Origin: WHSW01 sp963846165 | GTDB lineage: Bacteria; Actinomycetota; Thermoleophilia; Solirubrobacterales; 70-9 | Length of the DNA stretch: 64,000 nt | Assembly (NCBI GenBank): GCA_963846165.1 | Contig: CAWJUU010000009.1 | Location: forward strand, 1 to 64,000 | Direction: 5' to 3' | In this document: piece after piece, positions 41,839 to 49,182 of the stretch | How the letters are laid out: each line of letters begins with the position of its first letter | How positions within the stretch are numbered: position 1 is the stretch's first letter | Translations under genes and position numbers: made by a program | Notes under the pieces: generated by a model | What the model was told of the DNA's origin: nothing | Seen by the model: the letters and a program-made list of their open reading frames with translations, nothing else | The model's database searches: none

Positions 41839-42716
41839 CTTCGACCTCGCCGCCCGGCTCTCTTGCGGGCGGCGAGGCCGCGCTTGCGAAGCCTCCGGGC
41901 GAGCTCGACGTCGGCAAGACCGGGGGCGCCGTCGGTGCCACCGGTCTCGATCAGCGTCGGCAGCTCCTCAAAGCGCGGCTCGGAGAGGAACACCGCGAGG
42001 CCCCGCTCGCCGATCTCGCCGGCGCCGAGGTTGGCGTGGCGGTCACGGTTGCCGCCGAGCGGGATCTGCGAGTCGTTGAGGTGCAGGCAGCGCAGCCGCC
42101 CGAGCCCGACCTTGGCGTCGAATTCGGCGATCACCTCGTCGAGGGCCTCGGCGGTGCGGATCTCATAACCCGAGGCGAGCAGGTGGCACGAGTCGAGGCA
42201 GATCCCCACCCTCGGATCGCCGTCGAGCAGCTCCACGAGCCCGCCGAGCTCGTCGAAGTCGCGGCCGAGCGGTCCCTGCGTCCCGGCGGTGTTCTCGAGC
42301 AGCACCGGGCAGGCATCGGAGTCGTCGAGCGCGCGCCGGATCGCTTTTGCGGCGCGCTTCATCGAGGGCCGCTGCGGCTCTCCCTTGCGGGCGCCGGCGT
42401 GGAGCACGACCCCGGCGGCGCCGATCCCGCCGCCCACGCGCAACGCATGCGTGAGCGAGGCGATCGACTTGGCGCGAATCGCACGCTCCCGGCTGGCGCA
42501 GTTGATCAGATAGACGGCGTGAATCACGGCCGACTGGACAGGTGAGCGATCGAGCGCCTCCCGGAATGCCGCGAAGTCCGCGTCGGCGTAACGGGTCGGG
42601 CGCCACATCCGAGGGCTCTGGTTGAAGACCTGGATCGCCTCCGAGCCCGACTCGACGCCTCGCTCGACGGCCTTGTCGAGCCCGCCGGCTGTGGAAACAT
42701 GCGCGCCGATCAGCAT
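41811..42716 (-). CDS. nfo: Deoxyribonuclease IV (endonuclease IV, AP endonuclease)
   Basis: This 301-residue TIM-barrel enzyme cuts DNA 5' of abasic sites in base-excision repair with three Zn ions. Family segments are MLIGAHVSTAGGLDKAVERG at the N-terminus, LENTAGTQGPLGRDFDEL, VGICLDSCHLLASGYEI, LHLNDSQIPLGGNRDRHANL and LPTLIETGG. The metal-binding residues lie in these motifs. The Arg-rich C-terminus runs through the tandem hairpin repeat. The start codon region (42688-42716) overlaps the first copy of a 24-bp sequence that is repeated ahead of gltX. Confidence 0.94.
   Translation of the reverse strand: MLIGAHVSTAGGLDKAVERGVESGSEAIQVFNQSPRMWRPTRYADADFAAFREALDRSPVQSAVIHAVYLINCASRERAIRAKSIASLTHALRVGGGIGAAGVVLHAGARKGEPQRPSMKRAAKAIRRALDDSDACPVLLENTAGTQGPLGRDFDELGGLVELLDGDPRVGICLDSCHLLASGYEIRTAEALDEVIAEFDAKVGLGRLRCLHLNDSQIPLGGNRDRHANLGAGEIGERGLAVFLSEPRFEELPTLIETGGTDGAPGLADVELARRLRKRGLAARKRAGRRGRSQRSVAGRG
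42688..42711. repeat. 24-bp direct repeat, copy 1 (inside nfo 5' end)
   Basis: This sequence is identical to 42796-42819, with a repeat distance of 108 bp. Copy 1 encodes part of the nfo N-terminus (GAHVSTAG on the minus strand), so it is the likely parent of copy 2. Confidence 0.8.
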
Positions 42717-42795
42717 GAATCGCGCATCCTAGAGCGGTCTGCGGCCCCTTACGACCCGGTGTACGTCGCCGGCAGCTCGGTCACACGGCACGCAT

Positions 42796-42819
42796 GCTGT
42801 GGAAACATGCGCGCCGATC
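42796..42819. repeat. 24-bp direct repeat, copy 2 (just upstream of gltX)
   Basis: This is an exact copy of 42688-42711. It ends 9 nt before the chosen gltX ATG and contains the alternative ATG 42807. A local duplication of the nfo 5' end, or a short-homology rearrangement, would explain it. Confidence 0.8.
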
Positions 42820-42827
42820 GGCAACTG

Positions 42828-44222
42828 ATGAACCAGTCCTCAAGAGTCCGCTTTGCTCCCTCGCCGACCGGTGCCCTGCACATCGGCGGAGCGAGGACGG
42901 CGCTCTACAACTGGCTCCACGCACGGGGCACGGGCGGTGCGCTCGTGCTCAGGATCGAGGACACCGACCGCGAGCGCTCGACTCCCGAGAACGTCGAGCA
43001 GATCCTCGATGCGCTGCGCTGGCTCGAGCTCGACTGGGACGAGGGCCCGCTGAGCCAGGCCGAACGCGGCGAGCGCCACCGGCAGCGGATCGCCGAGTTG
43101 GTCGATGCCGGGAAGGCCTACCCGGATCCGGCGACCTCGGAGGAGGTTCGCGCATACAGGGAGGCCCACGGTGGCGCCGGCTACCGGGGCGAGCCGAGGC
43201 CGGGGAAGGGCGCGGCGATCCGGTTGCGAGTCGCCGACGAGGGCGAGACCGTGGTCGACGACCTGATCCGGGGCGAGGTCCGGTTCGAGAACCGGCTCAC
43301 CGACGACCTGGTGATCGCGCGCGGTGACGGCAGCCCGCTCTACAACTTCGCCGTCGCCGTCGACGACGCCGAGATGCAGATCACCGACGTGATCCGAGGT
43401 GACGACCACCTCTCCAACACCCCGAAGCAGCTGCTCGTGCTCGAGGCGCTGGGCGCTCCGGCGCCCCGCTATGCGCACCTGCCGCTGCTCCACGGGCCCG
43501 ACGGCAAGAAGCTCTCCAAGCGTCACGGCGCCGCCTCGGTCCAGGAGCTCCGCGAGGCCGGTTACCTGCCGGCCGCGGTTCGCAATTACCTCGCCCTGCT
43601 CGGTTGGGGAACCGAGGACGACACCACGATCCTCTCGACCCCGGAGCTCGTCGAGCGGTTCGAGATCGGGCGCGTGGGTCGCTCGTCGGCGATCTTCGAC
43701 GAGCGCAAGCTCCGCTGGCTCAACGGCCGCTTCATGCGCGAGCTCGGCCTCGACGCGTACACGGACGCCGCTGCCGACCGGCTCGAGCGCGAGGGCCACA
43801 CCGAGGCGGCAGCCGACCGCGAGCGCCTGCGCGGCGCCTGCGCGATCGCCCAGGAGAAGGCCCAGACGCTGGCCGAGGTCTGGCCCCTGATCGCGTTTCT
43901 GTTCGAGCCGCCGGCAGACGACGAGAGTGCGTGGGGCAAGGTGATGGGGGAGGGCGCCGCCGAGGCCCTCGAGGCGTCGCTCGAGGTGCTTCGCTCCGCC
44001 GAGCCGTTCGATGCCGAAACGCTCGAGGCGGGCCTCGAGGAGGTCGTCGCGCGGCTCGGGGTCAAGGCCCGCGAGGTCTACCAGCCGCTTCGCGTGGCGA
44101 TCACCGGCACCACCGTCTCACCGGGGATCTTCGACTCGCTCGCGGCCCTCGGGCGCGAGGAGGCCGTTTCCCGCACGGAGCAGGCGCTGCAGGGCCTACG
44201 CGAAACACCCCCCAAGAGCTAA
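42828..44222 (+). CDS. gltX: Glutamyl-tRNA synthetase
   Basis: This 464-residue class I synthetase charges tRNA-Glu, and in organisms with GatCAB, as here, often tRNA-Gln too. The HIGH-type motif is in FAPSPTGALHIGGARTALYN and the KMSKS-type motif is KKLSKRHGA. The anticodon-binding region ends with REVYQPLRVAITGTTVSPGI. The frame is open from 42699 but enters the nfo duplication, so I start at ATG 42828 (MNQSSRVRFAPSPTG). ATG 42807 is an alternative. The start is divergent from nfo. Confidence 0.95.
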   Translation: MNQSSRVRFAPSPTGALHIGGARTALYNWLHARGTGGALVLRIEDTDRERSTPENVEQILDALRWLELDWDEGPLSQAERGERHRQRIAELVDAGKAYPDPATSEEVRAYREAHGGAGYRGEPRPGKGAAIRLRVADEGETVVDDLIRGEVRFENRLTDDLVIARGDGSPLYNFAVAVDDAEMQITDVIRGDDHLSNTPKQLLVLEALGAPAPRYAHLPLLHGPDGKKLSKRHGAASVQELREAGYLPAAVRNYLALLGWGTEDDTTILSTPELVERFEIGRVGRSSAIFDERKLRWLNGRFMRELGLDAYTDAAADRLEREGHTEAAADRERLRGACAIAQEKAQTLAEVWPLIAFLFEPPADDESAWGKVMGEGAAEALEASLEVLRSAEPFDAETLEAGLEEVVARLGVKAREVYQPLRVAITGTTVSPGIFDSLAALGREEAVSRTEQALQGLRETPPKS

Positions 44223-44269
44223 GTAACCGCGCTCTCCTGCCGATCTATGAGGTAAGCCGCGTTTGGACG

Positions 44270-44299
44270 CGGTCCCAGGCATGACGGTCCCAGGCATGA
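44270..44299. repeat. 15-bp tandem duplication between gltX and the HDOD-LuxR gene
   Basis: CGGTCCCAGGCATGA occurs twice head to tail (44270-44284 and 44285-44299), 11 nt before the ATG of the next gene. It lies in the short leader and could affect expression if the copy number varies. Confidence 0.7.
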
Positions 44300-44309
44300 G
44301 AGCGAAACG

Positions 44310-45359
44310 ATGAGCGAGGGCAGCACGCGAACCACGGGTGAGCGCCGAGGCGGCGCCGGCGGCCGCCGCTTGGCTGCCGCCTTCGACAAGGTCTCCCAAC
44401 TTCCCTCGCTGACCGAGGCGAGGCGCCGGCTGCTCGGTCTTTGCGAGCGGCAGTCCGCCTCGCCGGGTGACCTCGCAGAGGCGGTCGAGGCCGATGCGGC
44501 CCTGGCGATCGCGGTGATGCGGACGGCCAACAACGGCAACGGGCCCCCGGGACGTGTGGGCGGCGTGCGCGAGGCGGTCGAGGCGCTGCGCGTCGACGGA
44601 GTCCGGGCGCTCGTCGCCGGCCTCGACACGTACGACGTCCTCGAGCACCCCGGCTCGCGGTCGGACCGCCACGAGCGCTTTCGGCGCCATGCGGTATCGG
44701 TCCGCAGCGCAACCGAGCGGATCGGCGAGATTGCGCGGCTGCCCCAGCGTGACGAGCTCGCCCTTGCCGCCTTGCTCCACGACATCGGCAAGCTCGTGCT
44801 CGCCGAGCTCTACGGCGACGAGCAGATCAGCAACAACGACGGCGAGAGCCCCGCCGAGCGCGTTCGGCGCGAGCGCCGTGAGCTCGGCATCGACCACGCG
44901 CTCGTCGGCGCCGTACTGATCCGCCGCTGGGGTCTCCATGGCGCGGCCGCCGCCGCCGTCGAACGCCACCATGCCGCGGACGCCGATGGCCATGCCGCCG
45001 CGATCCGGCTCGGCGACCTGATCGTCCATCACGCAGCGGGCGACCCGGTCACCGCCGACGCGTTGCGCGACGCGGCCCTGGCGCTCGAGATCGACGAAGC
45101 AACGCTGAGCTCGCTGATGTTCGAGTTTCCACATACAGGCGAGCGCCGGCGCCGGGCGACCGAGCCGTGCCCGCTCTCGATGCGCGAGATCGACGCCCTG
45201 CGCGGACTCGCAGAAGGCAAGGTCTACAAGCAGATCGCCCAGGAGCTCTCGCTCTCGGTGAGCACCGTCCGCACCCACCTCCACAACGTCTACCGCAAGA
45301 TCGGCGCCGTCGACCGAGCTCAGGCCGTGCTCATCGCCAGAGACCGCGGCTGGCTCTGA
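44310..45359 (+). CDS. HDOD-domain protein fused to a LuxR-type HTH
   Basis: This 349-residue protein has an HDOD domain at about 25-255 (LPSLTEARRRLLGL, VMRTANNGN, RFRRHAVSVRSATERIGEIA, ALAALLHDIGKLVLAEL, AVERHHAADADGH). A C-terminal LuxR helix-turn-helix follows (LSMREIDALRGLAEGKVYKQ to VRTHLHNVYRKIG). HDOD domains are HD-superfamily-like signal-output modules, usually paired with GGDEF/EAL or kinase domains. A direct fusion to a DNA-binding domain suggests a one-component regulator that reads a nucleotide or protein signal. A 15-bp tandem duplication lies just before the start. Confidence 0.86.
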   Translation: MSEGSTRTTGERRGGAGGRRLAAAFDKVSQLPSLTEARRRLLGLCERQSASPGDLAEAVEADAALAIAVMRTANNGNGPPGRVGGVREAVEALRVDGVRALVAGLDTYDVLEHPGSRSDRHERFRRHAVSVRSATERIGEIARLPQRDELALAALLHDIGKLVLAELYGDEQISNNDGESPAERVRRERRELGIDHALVGAVLIRRWGLHGAAAAAVERHHAADADGHAAAIRLGDLIVHHAAGDPVTADALRDAALALEIDEATLSSLMFEFPHTGERRRRATEPCPLSMREIDALRGLAEGKVYKQIAQELSLSVSTVRTHLHNVYRKIGAVDRAQAVLIARDRGWL

Positions 45360-45388
45360 TCAACCACCGCCACTGTTCCGCTCTATCG

Positions 45389-46009
45389 CTAGTCGATCAG
45401 CGCTGAGCGGAGGCCGATCGCGACCGCGTGGGTGCGGCCGCGGGCCTCGAGCCGGGCAAGCACCGCCTTGGTATGCGTGCGCACCGTCTCCGTGCTCAGA
45501 CCAAGGCGCTTGGCGACGGCGGCGGTCGACAGCCCGTCCGCGTAGAGCTGGAGGATCTCGCGCTGGCGCTTGGTCAGCCCGGCCGCGCCGTTGACCTTCT
45601 TCGCCGCAGGGTCGACGAAGCGCTCGGCTTCGGCCGCGGCGTCCACCGCTTGCTCGAGCGACTCGGAGGGGGAGCTCTTGGCAACGAACGCCGTCGCTCC
45701 GGCGTCGAACGCCTGCGTCGCTGCCTGGCGCTCCGGCCGGGCGCCGTGGGCAACGATCCCGAGGCCCGGTCGCGCCCTGCGCAGCGCCCGGATCGCTCGG
45801 ATCCCGGTGAGGCCGTTGGCGGCCACGTCGGCACCCGCGGCAAGCTCGACGATCGCGACGTCGAAGTCACCGACCAAGGTCATCATCTCGAGCGCCCCGT
45901 CGCCATCCTCGGCCTCCTCGACGTCGTAGCGATCCGAGAGCAGCCCGCGAACCCCCAGCCGGATGGTTGGGTGCTCATCGATTACAAGGCAGCGTCGTTC
46001 CTCGTTCAC
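45389..46009 (-). CDS. NarL/FixJ-type response regulator with Glu in place of the phospho-acceptor Asp
   Basis: This 206-residue protein has a receiver-like domain (CLVIDEHPTIRLGVRGLLSD) and a LuxR helix-turn-helix (LTKRQREILQLYADGLSTAA, TVRTHTKAVLARLEARG). The position of the phosphorylated Asp reads VAIVELAAG, so residue 55 is Glu, while the acidic pair (IDE) and the conserved Lys (FVAKSSP) remain. Glu at this site often mimics the phosphorylated state, so the protein may be constitutively active or controlled by a ligand. No kinase is adjacent. The start is GTG 46009. It is divergent from the Rrf2 gene. Confidence 0.88.
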   Translation of the reverse strand: MNEERRCLVIDEHPTIRLGVRGLLSDRYDVEEAEDGDGALEMMTLVGDFDVAIVELAAGADVAANGLTGIRAIRALRRARPGLGIVAHGARPERQAATQAFDAGATAFVAKSSPSESLEQAVDAAAEAERFVDPAAKKVNGAAGLTKRQREILQLYADGLSTAAVAKRLGLSTETVRTHTKAVLARLEARGRTHAVAIGLRSALID

Positions 46010-46077
46010 TCCATTGCCCCGACTAGCGGAAGCCGATAGCCCCGTTAGGCGCTTCGCCGTCTCTCTCGAAACAACTA

Positions 46078-46094
46078 CGGCCCGAATCGGGCCG
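46078..46094. promoter_or_regulatory. 17-bp palindrome CGGCCCGA-a-TCGGGCCG
   Basis: This perfect 8-1-8 inverted repeat lies in the 178-bp gap between the divergent response-regulator and Rrf2 genes, 69 nt from one start and 93 nt from the other. It is either an operator or a GC-rich hairpin. Rrf2 sites are usually more AT-rich, so the binder is unknown. Confidence 0.4.
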
Positions 46095-46187
46095 CTCGCG
46101 CCATCCTAGCCGGGTCCGGCGCGAGCGTTCGTCCCGGCATCGGTAGGAGCGAGGTTTTTCGGATCGCATCCGCTACAAACCGTCGCG

Positions 46188-46586
46188 ATGATCTCGGTGA
46201 CGTCGAAGTCACGCTACGCCGTCGTCGCGATGGCGGAGCTCGCACGCTCCGGGGAGGGCCCGGTGCCGATCGCGCAGATCGCCGAGCGCCGCCAGATGCC
46301 GGTCCAGTTCCTCGAGCAGCTCTTCTCGACCCTGCGCCGCGACGGACTACTGATCAGCCAGCGGGGAGTGAAGGGCGGCTACCGGCTTGCCCGCCCACCG
46401 GAGGAGATCACGGTGCTCGAGGTCGTCCAGGCGCTCGACGGCAAGGTCGGCCAGGAGGCCGACGAGGCCGGCGGCATCTGGCGCGACGGCATCCAGGCGC
46501 TGCGCGGCGTCTTCACCTCGACCACGATCGCCGACATCGCCAGCCGCGAGGCCACCGAGGCCGGCGCCGGCATGTACCACATCTGA
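46188..46586 (+). CDS. Rrf2-family transcriptional regulator
   Basis: This 132-residue winged-helix protein has the family pattern VTSKSRYAVVAMAELARSGE, IAQIAERRQMPVQFLEQLFS, LRRDGLLISQRGVKGGYRLARPPEEITVLEVVQAL. The three cysteines that hold the Fe-S cluster in IscR are absent, so it resembles CymR/cysteine-metabolism-type members. CymR-like regulators often sit next to cysK. Here cysK is 4 kb away, and a decayed copy of the 3' end of this gene lies at 50110-50161, just before the cysK region. The spacer 46010-46187 holds the promoter. Confidence 0.9.
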   Translation: MISVTSKSRYAVVAMAELARSGEGPVPIAQIAERRQMPVQFLEQLFSTLRRDGLLISQRGVKGGYRLARPPEEITVLEVVQALDGKVGQEADEAGGIWRDGIQALRGVFTSTTIADIASREATEAGAGMYHI

Positions 46587-47018
46587 GGCCGCAATATGGA
46601 ACCGGCGCACGCTTCCGTTTCGTCGCATACCCTTGCGGCGGGGATAGGGGTAGACCACCTCTTCGAAGCGTGCAATGTTCACCTACGCACGGAGTCTCGG
46701 GCGGTCTCTCGTCCCTGAGAGTTCGAAGCGGGTCCGTCCAGCTCGGCGGCCCGCTTCGTCTCTCGTTCTTGACCTGACGATGGCACAGCGGGACCGCGCC
46801 CGAGGAGCCGCAAGGGCGCCCGGCCCGCGGCGTGCGCGAGCGTCCCGCCCGGTAGACACTCGCCGTACTTGCTTTTACTTACTCCGAATAAGGGCAATTG
46901 CAGGCAAAATCGCGTAGATCGCGGGCACAGACGTTGATCGACGCATGGCGCGGTCGCGGGGCCGCGTTATTACGGAAATGGATCGAAGGGGAATGCCTAC
47001 CGAGGAACGGGGGCGGTC
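46587..47018. other. Intergenic region without a supported gene
   Basis: About 430 bp separates the Rrf2 gene from the ferritin-like operon. It includes GC-rich inverted repeats around 46740-46850 and an AT-richer stretch (46866-46905) with TTGCTT, TTACTT and GAATAA elements that probably holds the operon promoter. The open frames here have no protein-like features. I found no riboswitch or tRNA. Confidence 0.5.
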
Positions 47019-47678
47019 GTGGGGTTTCAGCGTCGTCGAGTAAGCGTCGAGCTTCTCCCGGAGGGAGGTCGCGATCGGCTGAGTGCCAGCGAGCCGGGCT
47101 CGCCGGGTCAATTTCGCAGGCGAGCGCTGTTCGGAGGAGCGGGTGTCCTGGCCGGTGGCGTCTTGATCGGCGGGTTGCCGCGACTGGCCACCTCTGCGCC
47201 ATCTGCTGAACAGGACGCCGAGGTGCTCAACTTCGTGCTCGAGCTCGAGCGACTCCAGGAAGCGTTCTACGCGGAGGCGGCGAGCTCGCTGAGCCTGAGC
47301 GGAGAGCTGGGTCAGTTCGCGCGAGTCGTCGGCGGTCACGAGCGCGCCCACCGCGAGTTCATCGAGGAGGCGCTCGGCGGTGCCGCCCGTCCTGCTCCGG
47401 AGTTCGACTTCGGAGATGCTTTGAGCGACTCGGAGAGCTTCCTGGCTGCCGCGGTCGCTCTGGAGGACACCGGCGTCGCGACCTACAACGGACAGGCAAC
47501 GAATCTGACTCCGAAGGGTCTCGCTCCAGCGGCCCGGATCGCATCGGTTGAGGCGCGCCACGCCTCCTGGGCGAGGGGCCTCGCCGGGCAGTCGCCCGCG
47601 CCCCGCGGCTCGGACCGCGCGATCGGAGCCGAACGCGCGCAAGACGAGCTCTCGCAATTCGGGTTGGTGGCCCAGTGA
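47019..47678 (+). CDS. Exported ferritin-like domain protein (Tat-type signal)
   Basis: This 219-residue protein has a twin-arginine-like N-terminus (QFRRRALFGGAGVLAGGVLI) and a four-helix ferritin-like domain. Di-iron ligand candidates appear in the expected order: Glu in ELERLQEAFYAEA, ExxH in GGHERAHREF, Glu in VALEDTGVATY and ExxH in SVEARHASW. Exported ferritin-like (ferritin_2) proteins are common in actinobacteria and of uncertain function, perhaps iron, oxidative-stress or desiccation related. The start GTG 47019 fits the frame. It overlaps the next paralogue by 4 nt. Confidence 0.85.
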   Translation: MGFQRRRVSVELLPEGGRDRLSASEPGSPGQFRRRALFGGAGVLAGGVLIGGLPRLATSAPSAEQDAEVLNFVLELERLQEAFYAEAASSLSLSGELGQFARVVGGHERAHREFIEEALGGAARPAPEFDFGDALSDSESFLAAAVALEDTGVATYNGQATNLTPKGLAPAARIASVEARHASWARGLAGQSPAPRGSDRAIGAERAQDELSQFGLVAQ

Positions 47679-48382
47679 TTCGCGCCGACCGACTCCCGGC
47701 GGCGCCGGGTGGCATCCCGCTGGAGAAGCTCGATCGCGACGGTGCCGTGACCGAAGCCGCAGAGCGACTCACGCTCAGCGACCGTGCCGAGTTTCTGCGC
47801 GCCGGCGCTGTCTCGGTCCTGATCGGTGGCCTGGCCTGGCCTCGATCAGCGCGGGCCGCCAAACAACAGGCCGACGGGGAGATCCTCAACTACGCGCTCT
47901 CGCTCGAGTATCTGCAGGCCGCGTTCTACACCGAGGCGGAGCGCTTGAACTCGCTCAGGGGCAGGTTCAAGGAGCAGGCCCGGGTGGTCGGGTCTCACGA
48001 GCGCGCCCACGTCCAGGCGCTGCAGGGGCTGCTCGGCGAGGCAGCAATCAAGCAGCCCCGGTTCGACTTTCAGGGTGTGACAGAGGATCAGTCGGAGTTC
48101 CGGGAGACGGCGGTCGCGTTCGAGGACCTCGCCACGGCCGCGTACAAGGCGGAGGCTCCGAAGATCCAGAACCCCGAGTATCTCGCGGCCGCGATCGGCA
48201 TTCATTCCGTTGAAGCGCGTCACGCTGCGTGGATCCGGCGACTGGCCGGTGCGCTGCCGGCGCCCGATGCCTTCGACGAGCCGAGGTCGAGAGAACAGGT
48301 GACCCGATTGGTGGCATCGACGAAGTTCGTGGTCGAGGACCCGGTAACCGAATCGAGCGGTGAGCCTAAGTTCACCGGTTGA
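47675..48382 (+). CDS. Second exported ferritin-like domain protein
   Basis: This 235-residue paralogue of the preceding protein has the same ligand order (SLEYLQAAFYTEA, GSHERAHVQAL, VAFEDLATAAY, SVEARHAAWI). The N-terminal export signal is different (DRAEFLRAGAVSVLIGGLAW), with no twin arginine. The start GTG overlaps the previous stop by 4 nt. The two proteins may form a heteromer, with the Tat-type partner carrying the second across the membrane. Confidence 0.85.
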   Translation: MIRADRLPAAPGGIPLEKLDRDGAVTEAAERLTLSDRAEFLRAGAVSVLIGGLAWPRSARAAKQQADGEILNYALSLEYLQAAFYTEAERLNSLRGRFKEQARVVGSHERAHVQALQGLLGEAAIKQPRFDFQGVTEDQSEFRETAVAFEDLATAAYKAEAPKIQNPEYLAAAIGIHSVEARHAAWIRRLAGALPAPDAFDEPRSREQVTRLVASTKFVVEDPVTESSGEPKFTG

Positions 48383-49182
48383 CCAGAGTGCGATCGCAGC
48401 GCCGACAACTCCTCCGGGGGCTCGGCACGATCGCGGCCCTGATCGTCGCGGCCGGCGTGGTGGCGGCGCTCGTCGCTACCTCCCAGGGGTCGCGATCAGA
48501 GGGTCGCGCCTCTCTGCCCGCCCCGCAGGACCCCGCGTTCCTGATCCGCCATCCGCCCAAGCTTCAGGGCCTCGCTCACCTGTCGGCGTGGGCATCCGTT
48601 CGGCACGCGGCAGTCGCTCGGCGAGCGCCGAGTCGGAGCGCGGAGCCGGTGGCGTCAGTGCCTGCAATGACGCGCGAGGGGACCAGGAACATCGTTCAGG
48701 TGCTCGGCCGCGAACGGCGATCGGGCGTGCTCTGGCTCGACGTGCGCCTGCCCGCCGGCGCCGCGGAGCTGCGGGGCTGGCTCGCTCGCTCCGCGCTCAG
48801 CGGCTATGGCTTCGTCCGCACCCGGCTCGTCGTTGACCGCCGCCGGCTGCAGGCAACTCTGCTGCGCGACGGCCGGCCCGTCTTCCGCACCGCCGTCGGC
48901 GTCGGCCAGCCGGGCTCACCGACACCGCAGGGGGAGTTCTACGTCCGCAGCCGGCTGACCCGGTACGCGAGCCCGCAATACGGTCCGATCGCCTTCGGCA
49001 CCAGCGCCCGCTCCGATCACCTGACCGACTGGCCGGCGGGAGGCTTCATCGGGATCCATGGCACCGACCGTCCCGATCTGCTCCCGGGACGGGTCTCACA
49101 CGGTTGCATCCGGATGCCGAACCTGGCGATCCGCCGGCTGGGCCGGTTGATGCCGATCGGGACACCGGTGACGATTCGATGA
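48379..49182 (+). CDS. L,D-transpeptidase (YkuD domain)
   Basis: This 267-residue membrane-anchored protein has one N-terminal helix (GLGTIAALIVAAGVVAALVA) and a C-terminal YkuD catalytic domain. The active-site motif is FIGIHGTDRPDLLPGRVSHG followed by CIRM, with the nucleophilic Cys in SHGCIRM. Such enzymes form 3-3 peptidoglycan cross-links or attach proteins to the wall. The start TTG 48379 overlaps the previous stop by 4 nt. Co-transcription with exported ferritin-like proteins suggests a shared envelope role. Confidence 0.9.
   Translation: MTRVRSQRRQLLRGLGTIAALIVAAGVVAALVATSQGSRSEGRASLPAPQDPAFLIRHPPKLQGLAHLSAWASVRHAAVARRAPSRSAEPVASVPAMTREGTRNIVQVLGRERRSGVLWLDVRLPAGAAELRGWLARSALSGYGFVRTRLVVDRRRLQATLLRDGRPVFRTAVGVGQPGSPTPQGEFYVRSRLTRYASPQYGPIAFGTSARSDHLTDWPAGGFIGIHGTDRPDLLPGRVSHGCIRMPNLAIRRLGRLMPIGTPVTIR

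Noticed and set aside
46800..46850. CCGAGGAGCCGCAAGG, reminiscent of the SAH riboswitch core
   Set aside because: The closing helix (CTCGG) and pseudoknot partner are not found downstream, and no methionine-cycle gene follows.
46675..46917. 80-codon frame between rrf2 and the ferritin operon
   Set aside because: It has Arg/Ala-rich shadow-like composition and no ribosome site.
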